Assembly: GCA_933228895.1 (NCBI GenBank)
Contig: OW121857.1
Span: forward strand, 4,650,001-4,714,000
Source of the DNA: Platycnemis pennipes
Lineage: Eukaryota; Arthropoda; Insecta; Odonata; Platycnemididae
Direction of reading: 5' to 3'
Length of the DNA: 64,000 bases
Each line of letters starts with the position of its first letter. Position 1 is the first letter of the stretch. Position numbers and translations under genes: made by a program. The notes under the pieces are model-generated. The model was given only the letters and a program-made list of their open reading frames with translations. It was not told the origin of the DNA and made no database searches. Below are positions 45,895-57,680 of this stretch, in pieces.

Positions 45895-47300
45895 ACCTAA
45901 GGAGAGAGCGGGTTAGTGAACATAATAAATAACAAATGAAACAGAGTGAATGCCAAGCTGCTAACATTTAATGGAGATATCCAAAAGTGCATTTTACAAA
46001 AATACAAGGAATGGTTTATCAGAAACTAAGTACACCTGGATGCACATCGTAACTGACGAACCAATTCCATTAATTTTGAAATTTAACTCTAGAGCAAGCT
46101 CAACATCCACAAAAAAACGCTAAGAGCTAAATGAAATTCTCCTAGCTACACTACCGTTACGATGGACCAGAAGGGCCTTGAATTCAAAATACTCGAAACT
46201 GACTACATACCCTACCCTCTAGCAGGCCGGGGCGTTGAGGAGTTACCTAAGGAGAGAGCGGGTTAGTGAACATAATAAATAACAAATGAAATAGAGTGAA
46301 TGCCAAGCTGCTAACATTTAATGGAGATATCCAAAAGTGCATTTTACAAAAATACAAGGAATGGTTTATCAGAAACTAAGTACACCTGGATGCACATCGT
46401 AACTGACGAACCAATTCCATTAATTTTGAAATTTAACTCTAGAGCAAGCTCAACATCCACAAAAAAACGCTAAGAGCTAAACGAAATTCTCCTAGATACC
46501 CTACAGTTACGATGGGCCAGAAGGGCCTTGAATTCCAAATACTGGAAACTGACTACATACCCTACCCTCTAGCAGGCCGGGGCGTTGTGGAGTTACCTAA
46601 GGAGAGAGCGGGTTAGTGACATAATAAACAACAAATGAAACAGAGTGAATGCCAAGCAGCTCACATTTAATGGAGGTATCCAAAAGTGCATTTTATAAAA
46701 ATGCGAGGAATGGTCTATCAGAAACTAAGTACACCTGGATGCACATCGTAACTGACCAACCAATTCCATTAATTTTGAAATTTAACTCTAGAGCAAGCTC
46801 AACATCCACAAAAAAACGCTAAGAGCTAAACGAAATTCTCCTAGCTACCCTACCGTTACGACGGGCCAGAAGGGCCTTGAATTCAAATTACTGGAAACTG
46901 ACTACATACCCTACCCTCTAGCAGGCCGGGGCGTTGAGGAGTTACCTAAGGAGAGAGCGGGTTAGTGAACATAATAAACAACAAATGAAATAGAGTGAAT
47001 GCCAAGCTGCTCACATTTAATGGAGGTATCCAAAAGTGCATTTTATAAAAATGCGAGGAATGGTCACTCAGAAACTAAGTACACCTGGATGCACATCGTA
47101 ACTGACCAACCAATTCCATTAATTTTGAAATTTAACTCTACAGCAAGCTCAACATCCATAAAGACATAAATTAACGCTTTCACTAACTCAACGCTAACGG
47201 ATTGATACGATGGGCCATAATGGCCGGAAAAGGCTCTAAACTGACTAACTATTCCTACACTCTACTCGGCATGCAGCGTAATCCAAGGCGGCTGCGTACC
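45895..47300. repeat. 350-bp tandem repeat, four units
   Basis: Units start ACCTAAGGAGAGAGCGGGTT at 45895, 46245, 46595 and 46944 (periods 350, 350, 349). The first three are nearly identical; the last diverges after about 47160 and ends at a GTACCTGTGAAAAAATC junction. Each unit ends CTCTAGCAGGCCGGGGCGTT. On the minus strand each start reads CTCTCTCCTTAG, a good splice acceptor. Confidence 0.93.
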
Positions 47301-47510
47301 TGTGAAAAAATCTGAATAGACCAGCATATAATGTAAAAACATCCATCACAAATAAAATACATTCAAACAATTAAAATGGGCACAAAAAAATATAAACAAG
47401 GAAAAACGACAAACAAAACATTCAGGACTTCACATAATATATTATACACAGTATGCAAACATATTCCTGCCTAGAGTCGACTCGCTAGACCAGGCAAGTG
47501 GCCGCTTGCC

Positions 47511-48205
47511 TTATGGTTGGGAGGACTAGTCCTCCCATGTCGGGGCCCCGACATAATTTACCGAGGCCTTTTACACCAAAAATCAAGCTTGATTTACCAA
47601 AATACCTTCACATTTCACCAGACCATGGTCATGTATGGAAATAGGAGCAATCGGCTCCTATGACAATAAAACCAAATAATTTTGAACACACATTTTAACC
47701 TCTCTTACACATGCCCTCTTTACCTCTTAGATCGTAGATCCTGAAACAAAAGTTAGTTTTACCCCAGCATTGCGAAGCCATGAGCAAACCAATGTTTGTC
47801 CTCCTGGTGAGGCTGCTTCCTGTTCTTCTGTCTCGGGCAGCTACGAAGATTCCTCACCCGAACCTCGACAACTTATGGGAAGTGACCTTCCAATCGTAGC
47901 TCCGCCTCAAGTCCTGCAACGGCAGAAATAAATTCAATTTAAATTAGCATGCCGTTAATAAATTATACCTCTGTACAAAATAGATAATAATATTTTTTCA
48001 TATATTATATCTGTTGTCAACATCCCTATTCTTTAACTAACCCAAAGTCCAGTGTGAAGAATAAGATAGTGGATATAATTTTTTTTACCAACTTCTGTCA
48101 TTGTATTTTCAGTTTGAAAGTACAGTTTTACTAAATCACATCGAGATTTAAAGGCCTCGGTAAATGATTTCGGGGCCCCGACATGGGAAGACAAGTCCTA
48201 CGAAC
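47511..48205. mobile_element. Element with inverted GGGGCCCC ends
   Basis: The left end TCCTCCCATGTCGGGGCCCC, followed by GACATAATTTACCGAGGCC, is inverted at the right end, whose complement reads CTTCCCATGTCGGGGCCCCG, then AAATCATTTACCGAGGCC. The arms are about 50 bp. No target duplication was settled. It contains the putative minus-strand exon starting at 47913. Confidence 0.65.
47735..47913 (-). other. Putative minus-strand exon
   Basis: On the minus strand an acceptor TGCCGTTGCAG ends at 47914 and the sequence GACTTGAGGCGGAGCTACG follows, GC-richer than its surroundings. A second acceptor-like TTTTGTTTCAG occurs near 47745. No long frame. It is proposed as part of the same transcript as 52896-53022, but only from splice-site appearance. 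Confidence 0.3.
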
Positions 48206-49410
48206 TCTAAGATGTATTGTTTATAAGTTATTTCGAAATACACTTTCTTTTAGACTCAAATTTAACGTGAATAATGCCAAAAACAAAACTAAATGTTATG
48301 AGCTCAAATGTGAGCTATTGAATCGATTCGAATTCGATCAAAGTTTGTATACTTCCACGCCTCTGCTCCTGAATATAACACTTATATCTGCAGTTCTAAT
48401 TAACTCATAACCATTTTGACACTCAGAAAAACTCACATCCGTAAATGATGTTCCAACAATGGAGTTAAGTTTTTAAAAAGGCGATGATATAAAAATGCTA
48501 ATCAGAATCGTATTCACAAAAACCCGCTTTAGGAACAAGAGAAATCTTGCAAAAAATATTCACAGCAAAATGGTGGTATAATACGGAGTGGCATTCCTTA
48601 AATTCCAGTTGATTTGGACTAAAATGATAATAATCAAATTCTAACCTCAGATTTAAAAAAATCGATATAGTACCACACCAGAAATAAACCTAACTGATGT
48701 ATATGTGTCAACATTTACACGAAAACTTTGGATAACAAGATGCAACTGCAATGCAGCATGCAATAGATCAGATATGGTGATTTCTCAAGTAGGATTGAGT
48801 GTACATGAAGGAGAAATCAGCATACTAGCCACTGGGTGACAATGAACTCAGAATAGGGGTGGTTGGGAACGATTAAATTAAGCCCACCTACCCCGTACAA
48901 AACATTGTGTTTTGCACGGAGGCCTCTTAGGGACCCTCTTGTGTGTATTAAAACACAAATAACAATTAAATCGGGCACGAATTCAATCCCATCGGCGTCT
49001 GCTAATCTTCGTAAGGATAATGGGGCTGAAAAGCATAACAGGTCTTATTAAATCGATTTCAGTCATTCAAAACATCTTGACTGAAGATATAACATAAGTA
49101 TTAAAAACCCTTGCGTATTATGCTATATTCGATCAAATAAATAAGATTAAGGGCGATAGATTGTCGTAACGATTGATTTAAAATGTCATTTTCCCCCCGT
49201 ACTATAAGGGAACACAATAGGCAGCATAGGAAAGAGATAGGCAATAGGTGAAATATTGCTAGAGTAGTCTGTAGTGTATGATGCATTTATTAACACCCAA
49301 CCCATATATTACTATGTATGTACTAACCATCTAGCTTCGCGTTACCCTTTCATCTAGCATGCCTCCATGTAGTAGCCTAGTTGCATGTCAATAGTGCGTG
49401 TTAGGTGACA
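48206..49410. other. Stretch without recognised gene
   Basis: AT-rich DNA with short frames; no repeat partner or gene seen. Confidence 0.5.
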
Positions 49411-49472
49411 TTCACTCCATGCCACACACCCTCACGGTGGCTTGCAAGGTATTGCGTGGATGTAGATGTATT
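49411..49472 (+). repeat. Dispersed CCTGCCACACACCCTCGCGG repeat, copy 3
   Basis: Variant ATTCACTCCATGCCACACAC, then CCTCACGGTGGCTTGCAAGG and GTGGATGTAGATGTA. The 3' end shows a short GATGTA repeat. Confidence 0.8.
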
Positions 49473-49909
49473 TAACGTAGGTATTCATGCATTTTATCCC
49501 GTAAATAACTTTTCAAATATAGCGGATTAGAATTTAACCAATTTAAACTACATATTAGGCGTTTGTTTGCTAACTTTCTTCCGTTTATTTGACGTTTAAA
49601 AAAGGTATATGATTATTTTTATTGGTTGTCTTACAACTTTACTGAGTGCAAAAAAAATTCATCCGTACGGATATCACAAGTAGCAAGCCTGTTATGTCTG
49701 TACCTATTGCCTAGATCTCTTCTCAAATCAGCTTACATACGTCCTCTCGTACATTCTAACTTACTTGTTTACAACGGTTGCGTATAGCGATGGTCTATCT
49801 CCCACAAACTAACCGATTTGTTTACATCGCGTATTCGCGTGTCGCGCATGGAAATCGTTATGGTGAACGAAGAGGAGTTGAATTCCAACTAGTCACATAA
49901 GCACTGATT

Positions 49910-50290
49910 GAAAAGTGAAGATATTTCACAAGGATTAGGAAGATTATAGGAGCAGGCGCACATGAGGGTATTGCAACAGAAATTAAGTGTTACGAAATAA
50001 AGCGATCGAGTAGCGAAAAAATCCATGTAATCTGTTCTCATTATAACATGAGTATGGACAATGTAGAAAAGCGAAATAACCTTCAAGTTCAGTTTATTTA
50101 CAGACAGTAATGTAACCTCCCATATCAATTTATTTCAAGGAAAAAACAGGGATTCACTCTCTAGAAAGTGAAGATACGCGACCGCACTTTCGACTTTATT
50201 TTATTAACAGCAATCGTTTAATGTCGATTTTAAGTTAATTTCAAACAGAACGAAAGGGAAACAGACTACAAGTTCTCAAATAACGGCATT
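49910..50290. repeat. Locally duplicated blocks, first copy
   Basis: 49950-50060 (AGGAGCAGGCGCACATGAGG) is repeated at 53610-53735. 50160-50290 (GAAAGTGAAGATACGCGACC, then ACTTTATTTTATTAACAGCA) is repeated at 52556-52681. Both are in direct orientation and moderately diverged, so the 50-54 kb region includes older internal duplications. Confidence 0.7.
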
Positions 50291-50372
50291 ATGAATCGTG
50301 AACGTAAATCTTTGATACTGAACGAAAGTTGAAAACACTCTTAACCTGTTTTTAATTATTGACCTTGAGCTT

Positions 50373-50576
50373 GGTTGAAAGTTCCTGGCACTGGCGCCCA
50401 AACCCAGATTATTGCCTGGACAATCTTATTTTGATAAATTTCAGTTAAAAGGAGGTTTGATTGAGAGAAAGGTAGGTATTCTCTTTTGTGAATCGAACCA
50501 CTAGTGATCTCTTCAATTCTCAGCGCTTTAATTTCTTCTTTGTGTCGTATCGAATCGTAGCCAGGAACTTTCAACC
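50373..50576. repeat. Perfect 17-bp inverted repeat
   Basis: GGTTGAAAGTTCCTGGC (50373-50389) and its exact complement GCCAGGAACTTTCAACC (50560-50576), 170 bp apart. The enclosed sequence stays open on the minus strand for 83 codons (50356-50607), with no recognisable domain. Confidence 0.8.
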
Positions 50577-50607
50577 GAAATACCTCGTGAATAACTTTCC
50601 TAAACAT

Positions 50608-51508
50608 TCCTGAAGTTTTATAACAATGGAATTTTTTAGCGAATTTTTATCATATCGGAAAAACTAAATCTATTAGGCATTTAAATATTATTTAGTTATA
50701 ACATTACCACGAAGGGATTCAATAATGACTGCCCAAGTCGTACACAATATGTGAAACAATCCCAATTTACTAGGAATATAAATTTATTCCAAAGTTGGAA
50801 ATAAATCACTCAAACAAATAAGTCAATCAGATGACCAAGTTCCTCGCACTCACAAGTGAAAATGGTATCTATTCCGAGTTGGAAATATAAGCAAACCGTA
50901 CGTGGATAATGTATAATTCTTATGAAACATGACGAGAACTCAAAAACTCACATTTGAGCTCATTACAATATTCACCAAGAACGACACAGCTATTTGCAGT
51001 TAGGAGGTCTAAAATTTTATCTCCATCTACAATATATTTTTCACTAATAACGAAGCATCGAATAATTCCAGCAATTTTTTTCGAGACAACTAGAGTAACG
51101 ATAACGATTTCGCTAGCAAATTTAGGCGAAGATATGCACATTATCCCAGTAATTAGGCTATTAAAATTGAATCATATTAATTTACAAGCGTGCAAAGTCA
51201 CCGCTATTCACTAAAATTGCTGCCTCGCTCAAAACCTCGGAAAACGCCTAGAAACAGGGAATCCATCGAAAAGAATTCAGTGTGCGATAGAATTGGGTGA
51301 CAGTCAGGTTTTATCGAATCGCAGAAAATGCAACTCTTCTAGAAATTCCCGGATAATCTGAAATATCACATGGTAGGTGAAAATAGATGAAGATATTTAT
51401 ATAAATGCCAATTATACCCAAAAACCCCTTTGCTCCTACGTAATCACTAACCAACTATCTTCATGTGACGTTATTATCTAACGTATTTACATGATGTAGC
51501 CTTCTTAC
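50608..51508. other. Stretch without recognised gene
   Basis: AT-rich, no supported feature. Confidence 0.5.
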
Positions 51509-51612
51509 ATGTCAATAGTGCATGTTTGGTGATCTTCAATGCATGTTTGGTGATCTTCACCCCCTGCCACACACCCTCGCGGTGGTTTGTAGGGTATCGC
51601 GTAGATGTAGGT
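51509..51612 (+). repeat. Dispersed CCTGCCACACACCCTCGCGG repeat, copy 4
   Basis: Has an internally doubled upstream part (GCATGTTTGGTGATCTTCA occurs twice), then CCCCCTGCCACACACCCTCG, CGGTGGTTTGTAGGGTATCG and GATGTAG. Confidence 0.8.
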
Positions 51613-52555
51613 AAAATATTTAAGAGGAAATGAAATTGTGATTCAAGGATGAATATTGACCGAGAGATATTAATACCCTAAAAATGAATTACAATCAAAA
51701 GATTTAAGGCATGAACGCAGAAAGTGAACTGTATTCACGAAGAAGTCAAGTGAATAATGAATTGTACTCGTCCTCTATCAGCAATCAAAACATTAGGCTT
51801 TCGGAGTACATCCACGTACGGAGGCGTGGAGGGCAAGGCGTTATCAATATGAAAAAATAATTTTTAAAATACTCTGAAAAGCAATAATCCAAATGTACTC
51901 TCAAACGAAAAAAAAACTCCTTAAATACAAAATTGCAATTGCAAGTCATACGAGCCCGGGAAAATGGATTGAAATTACAAAACTCACGAGGGACTATCTT
52001 GTAACAGTCGAATCACACACGCCGTAATCTTCCAATTAAAATACTTAATGCTGCAATTAGTCATAAATTAATGGAAACATGGCGGACTCTACCTATTTAA
52101 TAAAAAAAAATATTCATCATCTCGCGCGTCACGTAGCGAACAGGCAGTTCATACACCGTATCTGCCGCTCCCGAGCAAAAATATTGACGAAAATCAGTAT
52201 AACTGTATCCCTTTTCTATATTCAAGTGCTATCTATCTCTCTTCCGAAGTAACAAGAAACAGTAAGATCGCTAAAAAAATATCATATAAAATGCAGCTCA
52301 AACGTCGACTATTGACTCAAAATTCGAAAATTAACGTCGTGAAACTTGGATCATTTTAAATTATCACGGACTAAAGTAACGTCTAAAACGCAATACCTAC
52401 TTTCTCCCGTAACATACAGGATGAGTATTGATTGGACAATGGAAATGGGATTATAAATGAAGAACGACTACGAGGTCAATGCAATATATGTTAATTATTT
52501 AAGAAATCAGTTTGCAAAACTGGAATTATCCACAAAATCGAATTAATTCCAAGAA
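51613..52555. other. Stretch without recognised gene
   Basis: AT-rich, no supported feature; the local duplicate of 50160-50290 begins at 52556. Confidence 0.5.
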
Positions 52556-52895
52556 GGTAGAAAGTGAAGATACACGACTGCACTTTCAACTTTATTTTAT
52601 TAACAGCAATCGTTGAATCTCGGTTTTAAGTTAATTTCAAACAGAACGAAAGGGAATTAGACTACAATTTCCCGAATAACGCGTGGAGATGCAGCAAGAA
52701 CAATCAAGGATCGTCCGGGAAAATTCTCGGAATCGAAACAATCTTTTGAAATTTTCGGCGGGAAGTCACGGTTTAAGAAAAACAACCTGGCATCGGCCAG
52801 AAGTAAAAGAATCACAAAAAAGGCGCGAAAAACATTAGGTACGTGAAAATGAAAACACTTCTCAATGAAATATATTAGCAATTATGCGTACTTAC

Positions 52896-53022
52896 CATCA
52901 ACCCACTGAAGACCGTTTCTCAAAAGACAGTCTCTCGGATTCCCAGTTGTCCCTCGTAAAGTCCCACGTGATCGATGACGAAGATCCCGTTGTACGTCGC
53001 ACGCAACTCGAATAACTTCTTC
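52896..53022 (-). other. Putative minus-strand internal exon
   Basis: On the minus strand, acceptor GAATTTTTTTACAG ends at 53023 and donor GTAAGTAC begins at 52895. The 127 bp between is GC-richer than its flanks. It follows the CRE/CCAAT cluster and the first-exon candidates at 53916 and 54538. No known protein is recognised, so a non-coding transcript is the simplest reading. Confidence 0.35.
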
Positions 53023-53915
53023 CTGTAAAAAAATTCAAACCATTAACAGACGGACCACAAATTTTGCTGCACTGCTACTGTAAATACCCATCAATCAATG
53101 GAAAAAGAATTATTCATGACATACACAAGAGTGAATTACTAAGTAAAGCAAGAATTTCAAATGTAGTTGAGTACATAGTATATATATTTCGGAATATATC
53201 TCTGCTCTTCGTGCATCTAGACAAATAGGTTACTAATTGTTTCGGATTTCCCTTTTAAGGTAACTGCAAACTCGGTGAACGTCAATAATGTGGTGTACTA
53301 GAATCATCTTATTATTAGCTCTAGAAAGAATATAATCTTACAGTAAAATGGTTCTATTCCTATATTTTAGTTCTCCAAGTCTTTTAACTGTTGACACGAG
53401 TATTTTACACCGTTTTAGCAGCATCAGAGTATCGTAAATGTAGTTCTCCACTCAAAAATAACGGCGTTATACGGTCAATTAAAAAATGAAGTAACTTCGA
53501 GTGGATTAATCTAAACACATTTTTCCATAGTATTGGTCAACGAGTAGCAGTTTTTGTTGGAACCCGTCTCATAACGATCGATTGAAAGGAGTAGGTTATC
53601 TTTTAAAAGGAGCAGGCCCACAAGAGGGTAATACAACATAAACCATGATTTACGAAATTATTTGATCGAGAAACGAAAAAATCCGTGCGTGTTACATTAA
53701 TATTTGTAAAATGTTCTCATCAACATACGAGTATGTGAAATGAACACACGTGAATTTCACACGATGATGCTGATATCGGAATATCTCACTATTCTTCGTA
53801 CATCCAGAAAAATAAGTCACAAATTTCCCTTTCAAAAATAACTACAAACTCAATGAACGTTAATAATGGAAACTGACTCAAAGAAAAGTTTCTTAAATTG
53901 ATGCTGCAAACTCAC

Positions 53916-53985
53916 CTGGCCTTCTGTTACCGCGTCCACACGAATACTGAAGACGTCTGATCACGCGATTGAACGTCACGGTCTG
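53916..53985 (-). other. Putative minus-strand first exon
   Basis: On the minus strand GCGGTAACAGAAGGCCAG is followed by the strong donor GTGAGTTT (from 53915). Upstream by about 70 bp stand TGACGTCA and an inverted CCAAT box, which suits a TATA-less promoter. The start position is inferred. Confidence 0.3.
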
Positions 53986-54016
53986 GCGTGACGTCACAGA
54001 AACCGGACCAATCACC
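53986..54016 (-). promoter_or_regulatory. CRE plus CCAAT-box cluster
   Basis: TGACGTCA at 53989-53996 and CCAAT at 54008-54012 (ATTGG on the minus strand), 12 bp apart, in a locally CpG-containing stretch. This arrangement resembles housekeeping promoters. Similar TGACGTCA and CCAAT pairs occur in the MITE family at 1371, 12923 and 27295, so a repeat origin is possible. Confidence 0.35.
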
Positions 54017-54537
54017 AAATTGCAATGTGGAATTCGTCCTGATTTATAATTTCGGAAACGCTTAATTATTTTCGCAATTCAAATATTCACTTGCTTATAT
54101 TGTTGCTGGATATGCATTTTGGATATTAATAATTACCTATAATGGCAACAAGATTCGTTTTCCCAAAATAGTTTACTAACAATTAATTAAGAGCGCCACC
54201 TACTATGTCCGTTAACTACTCGTTTTGGCGGGAAAAAGTGATAAAATACCCATATAGACGTTGTAATCCTCAAGTTTCTGAAAAACGTCCTATAGTGAAA
54301 TGTTTAGAAAAGAAATTGTTTTAAAGCAAATATTACACCATTATGCAACGTGCAGGGATTTTATTTCGGGTCTACCAACACTTACAGTTGAATGACATCT
54401 GATACCTAATTTCAATTTTGCAACAACAACGAAATTTGCCGGCATCGTTCGCAGAATACTTAATCAACCCAAATCACATTTGGACGTGGGTAATTACATA
54501 AACATGGGAAATTGAAACAAACCCTGCAATTACTTAC

Positions 54538-54700
54538 CTTTACGGGAACACCAAGACCTGTGTGCCGTCATTACAGCTAGGGTAGATGATTCGCTGCAGC
54601 GATTTCCAGTTAATTCTTCCCTCAGCAAGGCACTTATAACCACGAAGCACGACACGACATAACTTGGTCACTCATCCAGCGATTCATGCAACTGAAGCAC
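54538..54700 (-). other. Alternative putative minus-strand first exon
   Basis: On the minus strand CTTGGTGTTCCCGTAAAG is followed by the consensus donor GTAAGTAA (from 54537). An ATG at 54571-54573 opens a short frame that would continue through 52896-53022 for about 50 codons before a stop, too little to argue for coding. Confidence 0.3.
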
Positions 54701-55618
54701 TACTATTCACATTTCACTTGCGAGGTTATGTTGGAGGATGAAACACTGCTCGGTACTTGATAAACACTCTCACAATTATGCTGGATAACGTCTTCTTATG
54801 CATTAACATCTTGAGGAGTGTCGATTCACTAACAGGCTACTTTGGAGTCAGGATTTGGTGAGCAACATAATATTCACGGGGATAATTCACGTTCACGATA
54901 CTTCTCTTCATGATACATCGCCAATCTTAGACTTTCTCACTCACTGAAAAACTAGCGGACACTTCTTGCAAAAGACTTAATACGAAAATCAGCTTCTTAT
55001 TACATGACGGAATGGACTCCAAGCATTCTCGCAAGGATTCCACACCGCTGATCAGCTGTTCGGGATTGTGTTGTTGCCTCGTACGTAGAAAACAAGGAAC
55101 TAAGACGAGGATTTGCTCCGTTCTTGAACTTGGAAGGTCGTGGGTTTCGCAATCGCTGAAATGACTCCTCCTCACTTTCGCTCTCATCGTCGAGAGCGAA
55201 GCACTTCAGAACAAAATGAAGCATAAGGAATTGAATGCCCTGAAGGCAGACCTCGTCGGAAATATTTCAGGCGACGTCAATGGAAGCGACGAATTGAGAG
55301 AAATGCAATGAGTACGTAATGAATGTATTGACTGCAATGTAATGAGTATATTTTTGTGGAAGTGTAAATACACTATTGAATAAAATGTAATGACTGATAT
55401 GTAATAAGTATAATGAGTGAAATTTAAGCCTATATTACCTACTTACATGGTACATACGAATACCAATGGTCGATCGCGGGGTCACCGGACGGGTAGTAAT
55501 TTTTTGTGTGAGGACTTTAAGGTAACCCAACTCACAACATGTTTTTGCATTTTTGCTTTGTTTTTTATCTTTTTTTAATTGTGAAGTTTAGTAGAATATA
55601 ATTATTAATCCTTTTTAT
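54701..55618. other. Region with two short minus-strand frames, unrecognised
   Basis: 54927-55187 and 55000-55224 are overlapping minus-strand frames. The second encodes LHFVLKCFALDDESESEEES, then a basic RNPRPSKFKNGANPR stretch. An acidic run followed by a basic run suggests a transposase or chromatin-type N-terminus, but no family is recognisable. Confidence 0.25.
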
Positions 55619-55701
55619 GCATGATATTTGATGCATGTTTGGTGTTAATTCACCCCCTGCCACACACCTTTGTGGTGGCTTGCAGGGTATTATGTAGATG
55701 T
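55619..55701 (+). repeat. Dispersed CCTGCCACACACCCTCGCGG repeat, copy 5
   Basis: Variant ATTCACCCCCTGCCACACAC, then CTTTGTGGTGGCTTGCAGGG and TATGTAGATGTA. Confidence 0.8.
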
Positions 55702-56169
55702 ACTTAATTTACATATTACCCCGCAAGCCACTACTAGGGTGTGTATCAAGGGATAAACCAACACTTAAAATCAAAAGTGATTTATATTTACACTTACTTG
55801 TCATGCAGGCATGCAAAAATAGCAGTCCGTGCAGGCACTGATTACATATAACTGATGCTACTACTTTGCTATGCTGTAATGTATAATTACTTTGCGTTAA
55901 ATATTAGATATTCATTCACAAGAAACGTGTAACTAAATTGTCAATCCACACCAATCAAAGTAATACTTATTGATGAGTCATTAACTTATATAACAGAAGT
56001 AACTAATGGATTATAATTCTGTAGAACATGCGTAAGAAAGTAATGTCGAAACATGAACGACACCCAATTATTCTGAATCAAAATATAGAGCACCTTTTCT
56101 AGTTACGTAATGTATCTTTGCTTTAATCCATTACTGTCCCAAATATTATTTGGTTGCTCTAGCTGGTTG

Positions 56170-56665
56170 GGTTAAATATTTCTACTGGAGCTATAATGAT
56201 AGGGTAAAGGCTGACTCAGGAACTACCCTACTCCATTTCTCAAATTGATTCCTTTTAAATTCGGCGGTGTTAAAGATCCAGGCATTCACACACACACTGC
56301 GTAAGGACCCTCGTTTCGTTGGGTTCCCAAATTACCAGCAACTGAGAGGTAAATTGTTGTTACAATAATTATCGATATGCCAAGAACTTCTTAAACCGCA
56401 GTAATTAATTGCTTATTATTTTCTAAAGGATATCGTTGAGCAATAATTGTTGAAAATGTTGAAACATGAATACGTTAAAGTAATTACTACACACTGATGT
56501 CCTACTTCAAAATGTACAGTACCTAATCAAATTTCCTTCAGTATCATCGCTGTAAGATATTACTGTCACAGACATAATTCGAATGGTAGTTGCTTTAGAC
56601 ATTTAATCTGGAGCTATAATGATGATATTAAGGCTGACTCAGGAACTATCCTCTTCCATGTACAT
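56170..56665 (+). repeat. Direct duplicate, about 423 bp apart
   Basis: CTGGAGCTATAATGATAGGG with AGGCTGACTCAGGAACTACC (from 56185) recurs as CTGGAGCTATAATGATGATA with AGGCTGACTCAGGAACTATC (from 56608). Intervening sequence is AT-rich. Confidence 0.7.
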
Positions 56666-56683
56666 CATATAGGTACTTTATCT

Positions 56684-56775
56684 ACATCTTCATCTACGTA
56701 ATATCCTCCGAGCCACCGCGAGGGTGTGCGGCAGGGGGTGAAGATCACCAAATATGCACTATTGACATGTGACTA
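56684..56775 (-). repeat. Dispersed CCTGCCACACACCCTCGCGG repeat, copy 6
   Basis: On the minus strand TCACATGTCAATAGTGCATA, TTGGTGATCTTCACCCCCTG, then CCGCACACCCTCGCGGTGGC and a GTAGATGAAGATGTAGATAA tail. This copy shows the longest upstream part. Confidence 0.8.
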
Positions 56776-56940
56776 GGATATTTAATGGAGAAAGACCAGA
56801 CAATAGGGTCACACACAGCTAGATTGTTAGTATCTACGGAATAAGAAAGGGATTAATGGTTGTTTATTACATGCACCATGCACTACAGACTACTCTAACG
56901 ATATTTCACCTAATACCTTAGTAACGCTGCCTCTTAAAAG

Positions 56941-57360
56941 TTAGTGTGAACAATGGCATTTTAAATCTATCTCTCTAATCTTGTTAATCTCTTCAAACCT
57001 AGCATAAAACGCAGGGGTTCTAAATATATATAGCCCCGGTGGTGTATAAATTAAAGGATTATTGATCCATACTGTGTAAGCAACCTCTTTTATCGTTGGG
57101 AGATGGTGGTCATCGCCCCAAAAGGAAAGCAAGAGATACTGAGTGTCAAGGCCCCAATGTCCGAATTTTAAGGCGAGGCAAATGAGACACCAATGTCTTT
57201 CGACCTCCCTTTCCTTGAAGAAACGACTCAAATCAGGCTGGCGTTGAATAAACTCATTTCGCCGCTGCACATAAATTAAGTAAGTGGGCCGAGAGGCATT
57301 CGACAGGCAGGGGCCTAGTCTTACCGTTTTTATACAAATATGGGTTTGAAATTTTTATCG
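56941..57360 (-). CDS. Unrecognised open frame of about 137 codons
   Basis: The minus-strand frame is open from about 57360 to a stop at 56941. It encodes a protein-like stretch with SRFFKEREVERHWCLICLAL, LDTQYLLLSFWGDDHHLP and FRTPAFYARFEEINKIREID. No ATG is evident near its start and I recognise no domain. It directly follows a LINE endonuclease remnant on the same strand, so it may be part of a degraded element. Residue use looks more like protein than random frame. Confidence 0.3.
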
Positions 57361-57680
57361 GCTTCCTGTAGTTCACATTTAATGTTTTCCCAATACTCTT
57401 TCTCTGATTTGTTGGTCAGTTCCTCTTTTATGTTGTTCCCACTGCTTTCTGAAATGCCAGCTGATGTTGAGACTCCTTAAGTTTTTCTACTTGCCATAAA
57501 TTCCTCACTGCTTTCTTCAATTTCTTGAAATTTAGATGGCATTTATCATCACTAAATTATGGTCACTGTCGATGTCTGCACCCGGATAGCTTTTGCAGTT
57601 CTTCACCTGATTCCTGAATCTCTAGACTTTCTGCCCTTATAACTTGGAGAATACCAAAAATGAAGGTTAAGTTTTCCACG
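57361..57680 (-). mobile_element. LINE endonuclease-domain remnant
   Basis: Minus-strand frames encode VKNCKSYPGADIDSDHNLV, which contains the SDH motif that ends the APE-type endonuclease of non-LTR retrotransposons. Further on come NIKEELTNKSEKEYWENIKC and a stop near 57350. It is broken by stops and lacks the RT. It could be from the same broad LINE type as 20575-21620. Confidence 0.6.
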
